NCBI GenBank assembly: GCA_963277665.1
Contig: OY728147.1
Location: 1,265,043,424-1,265,107,423 of the forward strand
Direction of reading: 5' to 3'
DNA from: Viscum album
Lineage: Eukaryota > Streptophyta > Magnoliopsida > Santalales > Viscaceae
DNA length: 64,000 bases
Both the position numbers and the translations under genes were made by a program. The notes under the pieces were generated by a model. The model saw nothing but the letters and a program-made list of their open reading frames with translations. It made no database searches and was not told the origin of the DNA. Below are positions 26,276 through 38,767 of this stretch, piece by piece. Numbering within the stretch: position 1 is the stretch's first letter; each line of letters begins with the position of its first letter.

Positions 26276-28700
26276 TCATTCACTCTATTGGAAATTGCGT
26301 CCTCACAACATTAAAGTTAGGCTCAAAAACAACATTGAATAATCCCACATCAGAAAAAGGGTCAACAAAACTATAACTATAAAAAAAGAAAGGGAAGGAA
26401 AAAAGATAACTGAGATAATAAATACTATCATTCCATGTAAGAAACTGTTGATTTGGAAAATAATACTGACCATCAATTTCTGATGGAAAGTGATTGAAAA
26501 CATGATTAGGAGAAAGTTAATAATATAAAAACCATAAACATGTGATGGGTCAAATAGTATTTGATTTCCCTGTAAGAAATGTAAAGGAAAAACATTTTTG
26601 TTTTATTTTCCATTTTATAATGTTGGGGAATTTATTTATAAGAATGACTAAGAACATGAGGAAACATACTTACTTGTCAATTATTATTTCGTCATATTAT
26701 AAATATCAACCACAAACTCATATTTCCTTCAAATGATGAGTATTCAAGATGACTTTCTCACACTGGAATAACTAGAATCAATTTCTAAAGAATTACATAA
26801 TCCAAAAAGGAAGAACTATATATTTTCCATATTTGTAGACAATAAAAAAACCAAAATGGTTAGCCCAAGATTTGATAATCCTCAAAAAAATACTGTATTA
26901 AAAAAAGAAATACAACTCATAATCTATAAAATTAAAAAATAAATTCCCAATGTTCAAGAAACTCCATTCAATAAATAGATGTCCGTAAAATTCATAAAAA
27001 TAATCAATATTGTGTTTGAACCCCAAGATTCACAATGATTTAATCACATATTCTTCAATGATAAATCTTAACAATTATCTCCAAATAACATCGACTAATC
27101 TTAATGTCTTATACTGTAATGTAATTAACTTAATCACATATTCTCTACGATAGGTTAATCATTTCCATAAATGACCTAAATCACCATATGTACACAATAA
27201 AAACATAGTTTTTTACAAAATAATATTTCAACCATTACCCCACAATTGAAATCACATAGTGATCTATTTTCCACAGGCAAATAGTGTTCCCTAAAGAGAA
27301 ATTGTCTTCCAAAATAACATTTATAACTTAATCACCAAATCATTTTCCTATACTAATGATATCTATTTGATAAAATTAAAGTTCCCAAAAGCATCTTATT
27401 CCTGAGCCATAAAATCATTTAACTAAAAAGAAAAGTCCTACTAACCAGGGACATCATGTAGGAATGTGGTAGGCAATGCTCCGTTTTCTCCATTTTGTTG
27501 TGGGTTCGATTCCCAAGGCATTTCCATACACGATAGGATATCACCTATACTGTGGGTTTTCATTCTCCTAAAACCATATCATTATTATAAAATTATCAAA
27601 AATAATATAATTTACTCAGAATTAATTGTATCCTACTTTATCCTCAATACATATCTACTACAATTAATTTATCATCTCAAAATGTAATAACCATTAATCA
27701 CCTCAAATAAATAGATAATATGAACCCCTAATGTTATCCATTATTTCTAAACAATAATAGATAATTCATCATGTATAACATTTCCACATATCGAACTCCC
27801 GGGTTACACACACTTGAAAAAGTTATCCAATGTAATCCCATCATCAAAATATCATTAATACTTTTAAAAATTTCATCATCCTGCAATATACCATAACTCT
27901 TGAATCCCTTATACGTAGACTTCTTACTCATTCATTATTTTTCATAATTCATTAAAAATTAATTTAAACTTTATTTCATAATACATCACTCATTCAAATC
28001 AAATATCTTCACCATTTAGAAATATAAATCAAGAAATGCTTCATTATTTATGGATAAGATAATAAATCATACCTTGAATCCAGATATCATGATAATCATG
28101 TTTTCCCCTTTCTCTTTCGTCATGTTGTCTTACATTGCAAAATAAAATGTTCATTCAACATTTGTAATTTCACATATCAGTAAAGTTGGAAATTTTGAGA
28201 TCTTCAAATCTATTGAAAATTTACCATGACCCCTAAAATTGTTTTATAAATGAGTGGGTGTTGGTTAACTCATAAACCACCTTAAATTTTATTTTAATAC
28301 TCAAGAAGAAATAAAAATCCTTCTTATATAATTTTTCTATTATATTGATGATCAAATAATTAGGGAGCAATAAGATGGTTATGCAATATACCATTCCTTC
28401 AATCTTGGAAAATGATTATTAATCTTCTGAAAAGAATCAACACTCAAACATGAAACAAATTATTATTATTTAAAAAAGAATCCACTATAGGGTAAATATA
28501 ACATAAAACATTTATATTATTCTCATCCATCAAACTTTCTATATATCCATTTTTTATATTTTTATCCAAAGAACCTATTTATGATAACCCCCAAAAAGTG
28601 TCATTTTGATTATAACCCTCTTGGTTATATGGGATCCCTTACCTACTACCAAAAAACACTATATCATCAAATGTTATCTAAACTGACCTTTGATAACAAC
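26276..28700 (-). repeat. Array internal region 2, non-coding
   Basis: About 2.43 kb, homologous to the other two internal regions. The polypurine end is decayed (TCATTCACTC on the plus strand). The PBS-like site at 28687-28698 reads TGTTATCAAAGG on the minus strand. It carries the best-preserved tRNA-like block. Small frames at 26542-26736 and elsewhere show no domain. Confidence 0.8.
27441..27573 (+). repeat. tRNA-like / SINE-like block, copy 2 (best B-box)
   Basis: GGTTCGATTCC at 27503-27513 is a perfect B-box of a tRNA-type pol III promoter. About 45 bases upstream GTGGTAGGC could be an A-box remnant. Downstream comes a T-rich end (GGGTTTTCATTCTCC). The orientation is opposite to the host element, as expected for an independent insertion before array formation. 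Confidence 0.55.
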
Positions 28701-31700
28701 TATATGGCCCCAACTTTAAAAGTTACATAATCTAGAGTTAAGATTGTAATTAGACATTAATTCACATCGAATATCTTTTCAGGTTTATATTTTTAGATAA
28801 TTAGTCCATAACTATTACATTACATCTCAAAAATTACTAATTAGACAATTCTAATCTATTAAAATTTTCTTCAATAATAAAACTCCTTATAGAAAATAAG
28901 AATTATTTTCTTGATTAGAATCTTTTTGAATTATTCCTTTCTCATAACCTTCCTTATAACATGTGAAAAAAATATAAAAACATAGGATGATCCTAAAAAT
29001 ATGAGTAAGTGTTATAAAATAAAGAAAGAAAACCACAGTACATGAATACATAAAAATCAATGAAATCATACTTTTCACTCATGAAACATAAAATTTTAAT
29101 GATACCTCATGGAAACAAATGATTTTTGTATAACTCATAGAAATAATTAATCATAGATTTATTTTTTTGCATCCATAATATAATTAAAATTTAGATTTCA
29201 TTACTACATAGGGTGTAACCATCATGGTTATGTTTAGAGTACCCATTAGGGTATATTCCCTTAATATATTAGTTGAAACATTAACATTTACCTCTATCAC
29301 ATTACCCAATGCATTGGATAGCTAAAACAGGCTCACACACCTAATGGTTATCAAATTACCACCCGTATTTGGTTTATCATGTGACCACCCATACAATTTC
29401 CATGTAACATTAAATAATTGTGACACATAAAATATTGAAATTATAAACATTTAACTAATCAATCACAATAAATCAATTAATTATATTGTATTAATCAACT
29501 CATTTCAAAAACCATTTAAAACATTTAATAAATGTATTTTTGAATCAAAATGTACCATACCAAATAAAAAATTTTAATATAAATTATGTAATTAAAATAT
29601 TAAAAATAATAATTCCATGTAAATAAATCCTTAAAACCATTTTGAATATATGGATGTTAATGAGAAATAATTAGATGAATAAATCTATGATATATTTAAT
29701 AACAATATTTTAGTTAAATAGACCCTTACCACTTGAGAAATACATGAATAAAAATATATAATTAAAAAATTACAAAAACATATAATATCATGAGAATAAG
29801 GAGATTCAAGATATAATATTTCAAAGGGAATTATATACACCATATAAAAGTGAATTGGTACATAACAAAAAAAAATCTCAATGTAATATTGAGATGAATT
29901 CCCTTGTAAAGATCACATCATTAGATTAAGGAGAAATTAATGAAATTATTATTTGTGAAAAATATAAATACACCCAATATTATTGTATATTTAGTGTAAC
30001 CAATCCGAGGTCATTCACACGTATCCTTGGTAAAAACAAACCAATGACAAGGATATTTTTCTATATAGAATGATATTGAGTTATGATTTCCCATAAAAAG
30101 TTCTTATAGTAGATATACCAATTTCTCAATGGGTTGATTATGTGTATAAATAGAACATACACATCAAGGTAAGTTGAAATTATAACATTAATAAATAAAA
30201 ACGGTTTCCATACATAACCTTGGAATAATATAATCAACTAAGTATGCGTAAAACCTAATGAGTGGACATTTAGTTTAAAAATCCCCTTACATGATCATTT
30301 TGTTAATAAAATGGATAAACTATGCGTATTAAATATAAATACTCATTAATAAAGTATAAATACATGATAATATATCAAAATTAATTTCTCACATAATCAT
30401 AGCCCGATATAATCATGAAGTATAAGATTAACCCCAAGAACGAAAATTGGGTTAAGAAGTTCCCTTACCTTGAGTCTGACTCGTCACGTATGTTCCATGT
30501 TCTTCCAGAATAATAAAACTAAGTTAATTTATACTTGTTTGAGATAATTTTTCAAGTTTATAAATTTTTTTATATCACTTATAACTATATTTTATCAATT
30601 AGTTAATTATTTTAGTTAATGTCAGACGTTTTTTCAACAATGGGTTCATGTCTCTAAATTGAACTTGTTTGATGTAAATATTCGATGTGATCATAAGTCC
30701 ATAATGTACAGAATATTAATCAGGATTTAATTATCATATATATACATTATCTATGTATTTATAATAGTCTAAAACATTTTGAGATAAGAAATTAAATGCA
30801 TCGTTCATGGATATGGTAGGTCATACGTACACATGATGGCTACTTTCATTTCATTATCCTATAACATGACTGAAAACAAAATAATAAATAGGTATATTAT
30901 AATTTTACTAAATTATTGATGTTATATATCTTTAATAATATCATTAATTCCATTTATTATACATTACATGTTTGGAATTAATGAGTCATAACACTTTGAG
31001 GGGGCGGTAGTCCGTACCCAATCAAAGGAAATTATAACATTTACACATTATGGAAAGTGTAAAGGTATGATGTAAATAAAAAACAAAAAATAATATAGAA
31101 TATATCATATAAAATTTATCATATATATATATATTAAGTTCCTTAATAATCGCCAACCTAAGGGTGGTAGAAGAAAATTGAACAATCATCATTTCGTGCG
31201 GTAATAGTTTGTCATAAACCGAAACAGTATGTTCGTATCTACTAGATGGAGGTGTGTGTAAGTGTACTTCAAAAAAATCTCAAAAAATATCATATTATAT
31301 TGAGGATAACGTTTTTTTATGTGATAAAATAATAATAATAGCATGGGGAGTGGATATGGAAAATAAAATAAAATAACATGAGAGAAGACGTTACTTCTAA
31401 ATCAGGTAACTTCAATTGATTTAATCTAAAATTCTTTATTGAATTGTCGTTTCCCCAAGATAAGGCTTGTAGGAGGAATTGAGGATTTTTGGGAGATTAT
31501 TCGAGCATAATTTTGACAAGACAAGGGGATTTAGAGGTATGATTTATTTGGGTAGAGGATGTGGCTTTTTAGAAGAGGGTGGAGGGGTACTTTAGAAAGG
31601 TCTTGAGATTTTATTTTATTTGAAATTTATTTTCGATTATAAATGGTCAAAAAATCATTAAATTCAAAGATAATATGGTTTTTGTTCAAATAGTTATCAT

Positions 31701-33610
31701 CCATTACCTTTTATACTTGTTTTTATATTTTCTTATCCTTATCTTTTTGCTATAACCCTTATTTTACCATTTTTAATCATACAATGTTATCATGTTATTT
31801 ACATATTGTGGGTTAATTTAATTACCATATCCTGTAAAATGACAAAAAATTAAATTATGACATATTTTGATTTTTTAACTATTTGTATGAATCTTATATT
31901 TTTTTTGAATTTAATATCCATTAATACATTATAATATTTTTTATGTTATGAATTAAGTCAATTTTGGACACTTTTCATACATGACTTTTTTACACATTCA
32001 TAATATCCTAATTCCTTCGAACTAAAGGAATTAAATAAAATATAATATTTATATATAATATATAAATTTAGTGGATTGAATCAAAGTAATAAAATTAATT
32101 TTTTTTTAATAATTATAATATCATTTATTTAAGTTCATTATTAATTAATCAATCAATCTATCACCGTTGTGTCATTATTAAATTTATTCATTAAATGTCT
32201 AAAATAATTTATAAAATATAATGATGTAGGGAAAACATTTAGATTTATAATGTATACTTATAGTTTAAGGTAACAGTTATATAACAACATAAAAATTGAT
32301 TTAGTAAAAAGATACATGTTTGTGTTATTTTTTCTTTACATTTAAGTAATTATTATAACATGTCACTATCACACCCAAGTTGTTCTATAGGGTCCTAAAA
32401 TCGACCCGAGGATCTCCATCGTAATAAATATCTCATCAAATAGAATTATGAAATGTTTTATGGTAGCTTAATATTATTATAACATTATGTTTTACCCTTA
32501 TTTACCAGATTTACCCTTTAACCATGGTAAATAAAATAAATACTGAAGTTGATATTTGTAATGTCAGAAAATAAAAATCACCAATTCAAACAATTTACAC
32601 ATTGTAATCCCAAATATGTAATTAATTTTTCCAAATTAAAAGTAATTAATTGGGAGAAATTAGTTTACAAATAATTTCTACTTTCAAAAATAAAAAATTT
32701 ATTTTTAAGAAGTAAAATCTATTAAAAGATTAACATGTTTTTATACCCAACTAGAATGTGTTATTACATCCAATGACCATAATTGTATTAATTGAAAAAA
32801 CTTAATCTCATTAAAATTTAAAAATTGTTAAAATGATAATCAAACTATATAAATAAGTTAGATGAAAATGTAGTTTTGAATTAAAATGCAGTATTTTTCA
32901 CTCTTCCTAAAAATATGAATTTTATCAAAAAAATACCAAAATATCATCAAAAGTAAATTTTTAATTCAAAATTCTAAATTATATGTTTATTTTGTCAAAT
33001 AGAACAAATAATGGTTTCCTATACTAAATTTAAAACTTTTCTCCATCAAAAGTAGGTAAAACTACATTTTTAGAAAAAAATTATTTCTTTTATCTGAAAA
33101 ATTGAATTTATAATAATATCATTTCTATATAATATATAATATGAATTATAAAAATTATATTTGAATACATAAAATATATTTTACATTTTATTAAAATCCA
33201 AAATGACTGATATGATTTTATAAGCATAATTGTAATCTTTTTAAATAGTTTTCAATAAAAACAAATCTTTTATATTAAATTTTATATAATTTCTATTTAT
33301 AAAAAATTTTGGTTAAAAATTAATCATTATTTAGACATGTGTAAACCATATTTAAAAATTTAGATGATACAATTCATTTCATCAATTCCAATGGCAAGGC
33401 TTTAACTACCATTTAAAATAATAAAAAAATACCATTTTAGCATTCTGTATAAGTCAAAGATGTGTGCAAAATAAGATTTCAGGGAAATCCATTTTTACTT
33501 GTCGAGTTAGCTATTTGAAAAAACATCTAATTTGATGAAAAATTAATATATTATTAATAAATATAAATAGATATGAAAATTATTATTCTATAAATATCAG
33601 GGTTATTAAA
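28701..33610 (-). repeat. Array LTR 3 (about 4.91 kb)
   Basis: Edges TATATGGCCCCAAC on the left and GGTTATTAAA on the right (from ...CATTACA) align with the other LTRs. It holds the conserved inverted repeat at 31390-31410. It lacks the GTTATATAT repeats seen in LTR 4. No coding potential is shared with the other copies. Confidence 0.85.
31390..31410. repeat. Conserved inverted repeat in LTR 3
   Basis: GTTACTT, seven loop bases, AGGTAAC, with one mismatch in the stem. It is homologous to 16174-16194. Confidence 0.75.
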
Positions 33611-36033
33611 TCATTCCCCCCATGATGAAATTACGTCCTTGCAATTTTAAAATTGGGCTCAAAAACATCATTGAAAAACCCCACATTGGAAAAATTGTCC
33701 ACAAAACTATCAATTTATAAAAAATAAAAGGGAATAAAAAACGTCACCGAAGATAACATATACTAGGATTCCTTCTAGGAAAACATGGATATCGAATATA
33801 AAACTAACTATCATGTTCTATGGAGATTGATATAAAACATGATCAGAAGAAAGATAATAATCAAACAACCACAAACATGTCATGGTTTAAATGGTCTTTT
33901 ATTTCCCCGTTGGAAAAGTAAAAGTAATTTTTTTATGGGGCTTTTCATAATGTTAATGAATTTATGTATGAGATCGACTAAGAAAATAAGGAATCATACT
34001 TACTTTTCTTGTAGAGTTTCTCCCTATTATAAATATTTACCAAAAAATATTCCTTTCCCCAAATTATGAGTATTCAAAATGAATTTTTCACACTCGAGGC
34101 AGTAGAATCAACATCTATAGAATCACATATTCCACAAAAGATGAACTATATAATTCCACTATCTTCAAAAATTAACAAAAAAAATATGCACAATACAAGA
34201 TCCGATAATCCCCAAAAAGTATAACCCTTTACAAAATGAAATAATACTCTTAATCTCCAAATTAAACAAACAATACCAAATTTTCATCAAAGACCATTCA
34301 ATAAAAAATTGTCCTTATTGTTCTTCAAAACAATCTATACAATGTTTGAAACCCAAAATTCAGAAGGATTTTATCACATAGTCTTCCACGATAAATCATA
34401 ACATTTATCTCTAAATAACATCTACTAATATTAATGTCTTATACTAGTAAGTAATTAACCTAATCACATATTCTCTATGTGAGGATAACCATTTCCATAA
34501 ATAACCCAAATCTCCATATGTCGGCAATAAAAAAAATAATTTCTTCAAAAATAATTTTTCAACTATTACCCCATAAATAAAATCCAATAGTTTTCTATAT
34601 TCCTTAGACATATAGTGTTCCCAAACAATAGAACATCTTAAAAAATTACATTTATCATTTAATCACCAAACCCTTTTCCTATAGTTTGGATATCTAATTG
34701 ATAAAACATATGTTCCCAAAATCAAATTATTCTTTATCCATAAAATCATTTAACTAAAATGTATATGTCATAATATTTGGTGACATCACGTATGCCAGTG
34801 GTAGGAGAAGAACCCTTTTCCAGCCGTCGGTTGTGGGTTTTATTCTCAAGGCCTTTCCGGACGTGACGAGATATTACTTATCATGTGGGTTGTCTTTTTT
34901 TCTAAATCCACGTCATTCTTATAAAATTCTAAAAAAATATATAATTTAATCAAAATAAATCATATCCTACATTATCTTTATAGGTTATATAACACCATTA
35001 ATTTTTCATCCCAAAATTTTGTAACCATTAATCACCTAAAAAAGATCATATGAACCCATAAGGTTGTCCATTACATCCACATAAGAAAAAATAATTCTTC
35101 CTTGAATAAAATTTTGACATATCAAACATTTGGGTAACACATACTATAAAAATCCTTCAAATGTAATCCCATAATCAAAAGAGCATTAATATTTTTAAAC
35201 ATTTCATCCTCATACAATACAGCACAACTCTTGTATCACTTATATGGAGAATTATTACTCATTTAGTGTTCTTCATAATCCATTAACAATGCATTTACAC
35301 AATTTTTATTAATAAATAATTCCTATAAATATAATATCTTCATCAATGATAAATTTAAAACCAAATATGGGTCAATCATTATGGATAAGAAAATAAAATC
35401 ATAACTTCAATCTACATATCATGATCTTCAGAATGTTCCCATTCACTTTCGACTTGTTGTCCTATATTCAAAAAGTAAACATTCTCTCCACATTTTTAAT
35501 TTCACTTTTCGATAGAGTTGGAAAATTTGAGATCTTGAAATCATATAAAAAAGATATCGTGAAACATAAAATTTTTTAATAAATGAGTAGGTGTTGGATA
35601 ACTCAAAAAAATCTTGCAGGTTATTTGAATACTCAAGATGCTATGAATATCATTAGAACATGCCTTTTCTATAATAGTGATGATCAAATCATCAAGGAGG
35701 GATAATAAGGTTGTGCAATATCTCTTTCCTTCAATCATGTCAAATGATCCGTAATATACTAATATGAATCTGCACTTAAACAAGAAAAAATTAATATTAT
35801 TAAAAAAATAATCCTTTGTAGGGTAATGATGACATACAAAACATTTAAATTACTCTAAACCATAAACCTCTTTATATCTCCATTGTTCAGTTTTTTATGA
35901 AATCTACCTATTTCACCGTAACCCTCAAAAGTATCCATATGGTAATAAACCTCTTGGTTATATGGTATCATTTACATATGTCCAAATAACACCCTAACCA
36001 CTAAAGTTATCTCAACCTACTTTTAATACCAAT
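33611..36033 (-). repeat. Array internal region 3, non-coding
   Basis: About 2.42 kb. It starts with a clear pyrimidine run on the plus strand (TCATTCCCCCCA, the polypurine tract of the minus-strand element) and ends with a decayed PBS-like site at 36018-36031. No gag or pol motifs. The frame at 33839-34069 has an aligned partner at 26542-26736 but is broken in region 1. Confidence 0.8.
34771..34906 (+). repeat. tRNA-like / SINE-like block, copy 3
   Basis: The B-box is decayed to GGTTTTATTCT (34836-34846), while the A-box-like TGCCAGTGGTAGGAG at about 34793 is the clearest of the three copies. The neighbouring CCGTCGG and GGACGTGACG keep CG pairs lost in the other copies, useful for reconstructing the ancestral order. 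Confidence 0.5.
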
Positions 36034-38253
36034 TATAAAACCCCAATCATAAATATTACATTTTCATGACTTATGTTGATAATTATACATTAATAAATAT
36101 CAAGGATCTTTTATGTTTTGGAGTTTTACAGAATTAGGCCATAACTATTACATTTCATCTTAAAAATTTCAAACTATTCACTTCTACTCAATCAAATTTT
36201 TTAACATTAATAAAAATAATTATATAAAACAATATTTATTTTCTTTATAAAAATCTTCAAGATTTCATCCTTACAGTTACCCTTCCTTATAAGATGTGAA
36301 AAAAATTCCTAAACATTGGATGAGCATAAAAATATCAATATTGGTTTTGGAATATGGAATTATAACATTAGTCCATGAATACATACAAATCAATGAAATC
36401 ATACTATTCACTCAAAAAACATAACATTTTTTGATACCTTATAAAAACATAATATTTTCGAATAACTCATAGATATAATAAATCATAAAGGTAACTTATG
36501 GCATCCATAAAGTAATTACATAATAGCTTTTATAGCTTTATAGGTTGTAAACATCATGGTTATGTAAGGAATACCCATTACAGTATATTCCCTTAACCTC
36601 ATAGGAGAAACCCTATCGTTTACCTCTGTCACATAACCCAATGCATTAGAGAGCTATCACAAGCTCACCCACCCTAGGTTTATCACAGAAACACCCATAT
36701 TTGGTTCATCATGTAACCACCCATAAAATTTTCAAGTACTATTAAATAATTTTAACATATAAAAAGATTAAAATAATCAAAATTTCACTCATCAATCACA
36801 AGAAATCAATTCAAGATATTAAAATATTCAATCCATTTCCAAAATCATTAAAATATTTAATAAAGAGATATTTGAATCAATGTATCTCATACAAGATTAA
36901 AACTATTAATATAAATTAATGAATTAATATTTTAAAAAATATATTTCCATATAAATAAGTCTTTAAAATCATTTTTAATGCATGGACATTAATTATAAAT
37001 AATTAGATGAATAAAACAGTAAAACATTTAAAACAATGTTTTAATTAAAGTGTCCCATACCACATGAGAAATACATGAATATAAATAATTAAAAAATATT
37101 ACTATAAAACCTTATAATATAATGAGAATAAGAAGAATCATTATATAACATGTCCATTGGAATTATATACACGATATAAATTTGAATAGGTGTATAACAA
37201 CAAGTATGTCTCAATGGAATATTGAGATGAAATCCATTGCAATGATAGTATCCTTAGATTAAAGATAAATAAATGAAAAAATTATGTGTGAACAATATAA
37301 ATACAAAAAATAATGAGTTATTTTTTGTTTAAAACAATCCGTGATTATTCGCACATTTTCGTGGAAAAACAAAACCAAATACATTGATATTTTACTCAAT
37401 AAAATGAGATTGTGCAACGATTTCCCACACAATGTTTGTATAATAGATGTACCAATTTATCAATGGTGTTATAATGTGTAGAAATAGTATATCCACACAA
37501 TGTGAAGTGAAAATAATAAAATAAATAAATAAATTGTAATTCCACACATAATCTTGTCATAATATAATCAAGGAAGTGTGCATAAAATCTAATGAGTGGA
37601 AATTGAGTTTAGAAATTCTCATACAAATGTCATTTGTAAATTATATGGATAGATTATTTTTTTCACTATAAATAAACATAAATCAAGTATAAATACATTA
37701 TAATATTAAAAAATTAATTTCTCACATAATAATAGCACGACATAATCAGGAAGTATAAGATCAACCCAAAGAATTGAAATTGGGTTAAGATGTTTCCTTA
37801 CCTTGTGATGACACATCTTGTATGTTCCTTGTAATTAATAAATAATAAAAATAATTCAAATTATACTTGTTTTAGATCCTTTTTGAAATTTTATTATTCC
37901 TTTTATATGATTTATTACCAATTTTAAACAATTAGTTAATGATTTGAGCTCTTGTCTGATGTTTTTTCAATAATCGGTTCTTGAGTTGAAAATGAACATT
38001 TATAGTGTAAATTGTCTATGTAGTCATAAATCCATCATCTATAGAATATTATTCATGATTTATAAGTAATATATATCCATTATAAATGTATTTATAGAAT
38101 TCCATAACATTTGGATACAAGAAATTAAATGCACTGTTCATGGGGACGGTAGGTTATATGTATGCATGAACGCTACTTTCAATTATATATCATATTAAAA
38201 GAGTTAAAACAAAATTATACATAGTTATATTATAATTATAGTATAATATATAT

Positions 38254-38301
38254 GTAATATATGTTATATATGTTATATATGTTATATATGTTATATATGT
38301 T
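38254..38301. repeat. 9-bp tandem repeat (GTTATATAT), about 5 copies
   Basis: Four exact GTTATATAT units plus one variant GTAATATAT in a row. LTR 1 has one copy at the homologous place, LTR 2 two related copies, LTR 3 at most one. Confidence 0.9.
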
Positions 38302-38746
38302 CATTAATTTCATCCTTTATACATTCCATGTAATGAATGAACCAGTCGTATCACTTTGAGGGGGAGGTAGTATGCAAATTCACAAATTAAATTATCATAT
38401 TTACACATTATGGAAAGAATAAAGGTATAATGTAAATAAAAAAATAGAAGAATATATAAAATATAAATATAATATATATCATATACAAATATAGTACCAT
38501 CATATTCACCACCATGAGGGGTTGTAGGATAAAATTTAGCAATCATCATTTCGTGAGACAACAGTTCGCAGTACACAGTAATAGTTTGTCTATATAAATT
38601 TGATCGAGGTGTGTGTAAGTGTATTTAAAATCCATAACATTAAAAAATAATAGTATATTGGGGATAATAATTTTTTATATAATAAAATAATAATTAGAGC
38701 ATGGGAGTGGAGAAGTAATATACTGTAAAGGAACTTGAGAGAGGAC

Positions 38747-38767
38747 GTTACCTCTAAATCTGGTAAC
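38747..38767. repeat. Conserved inverted repeat in LTR 4
   Basis: GTTACC and GGTAAC with nine bases between. It is homologous to 16174-16194. Confidence 0.75.

Noticed and set aside
26542..34069. Aligned short plus-strand frames at 26542-26736 and 33839-34069, with similar ends, as a conserved small protein
   Set aside because: They are homologous only because the array units are; the matching stretch in unit 1 (about 18680-18870) is broken by stops, and no domain is visible.
19573..34906. The B-box blocks as functional tRNA genes
   Set aside because: No cloverleaf with paired acceptor and anticodon stems could be drawn and the three copies differ at key positions.
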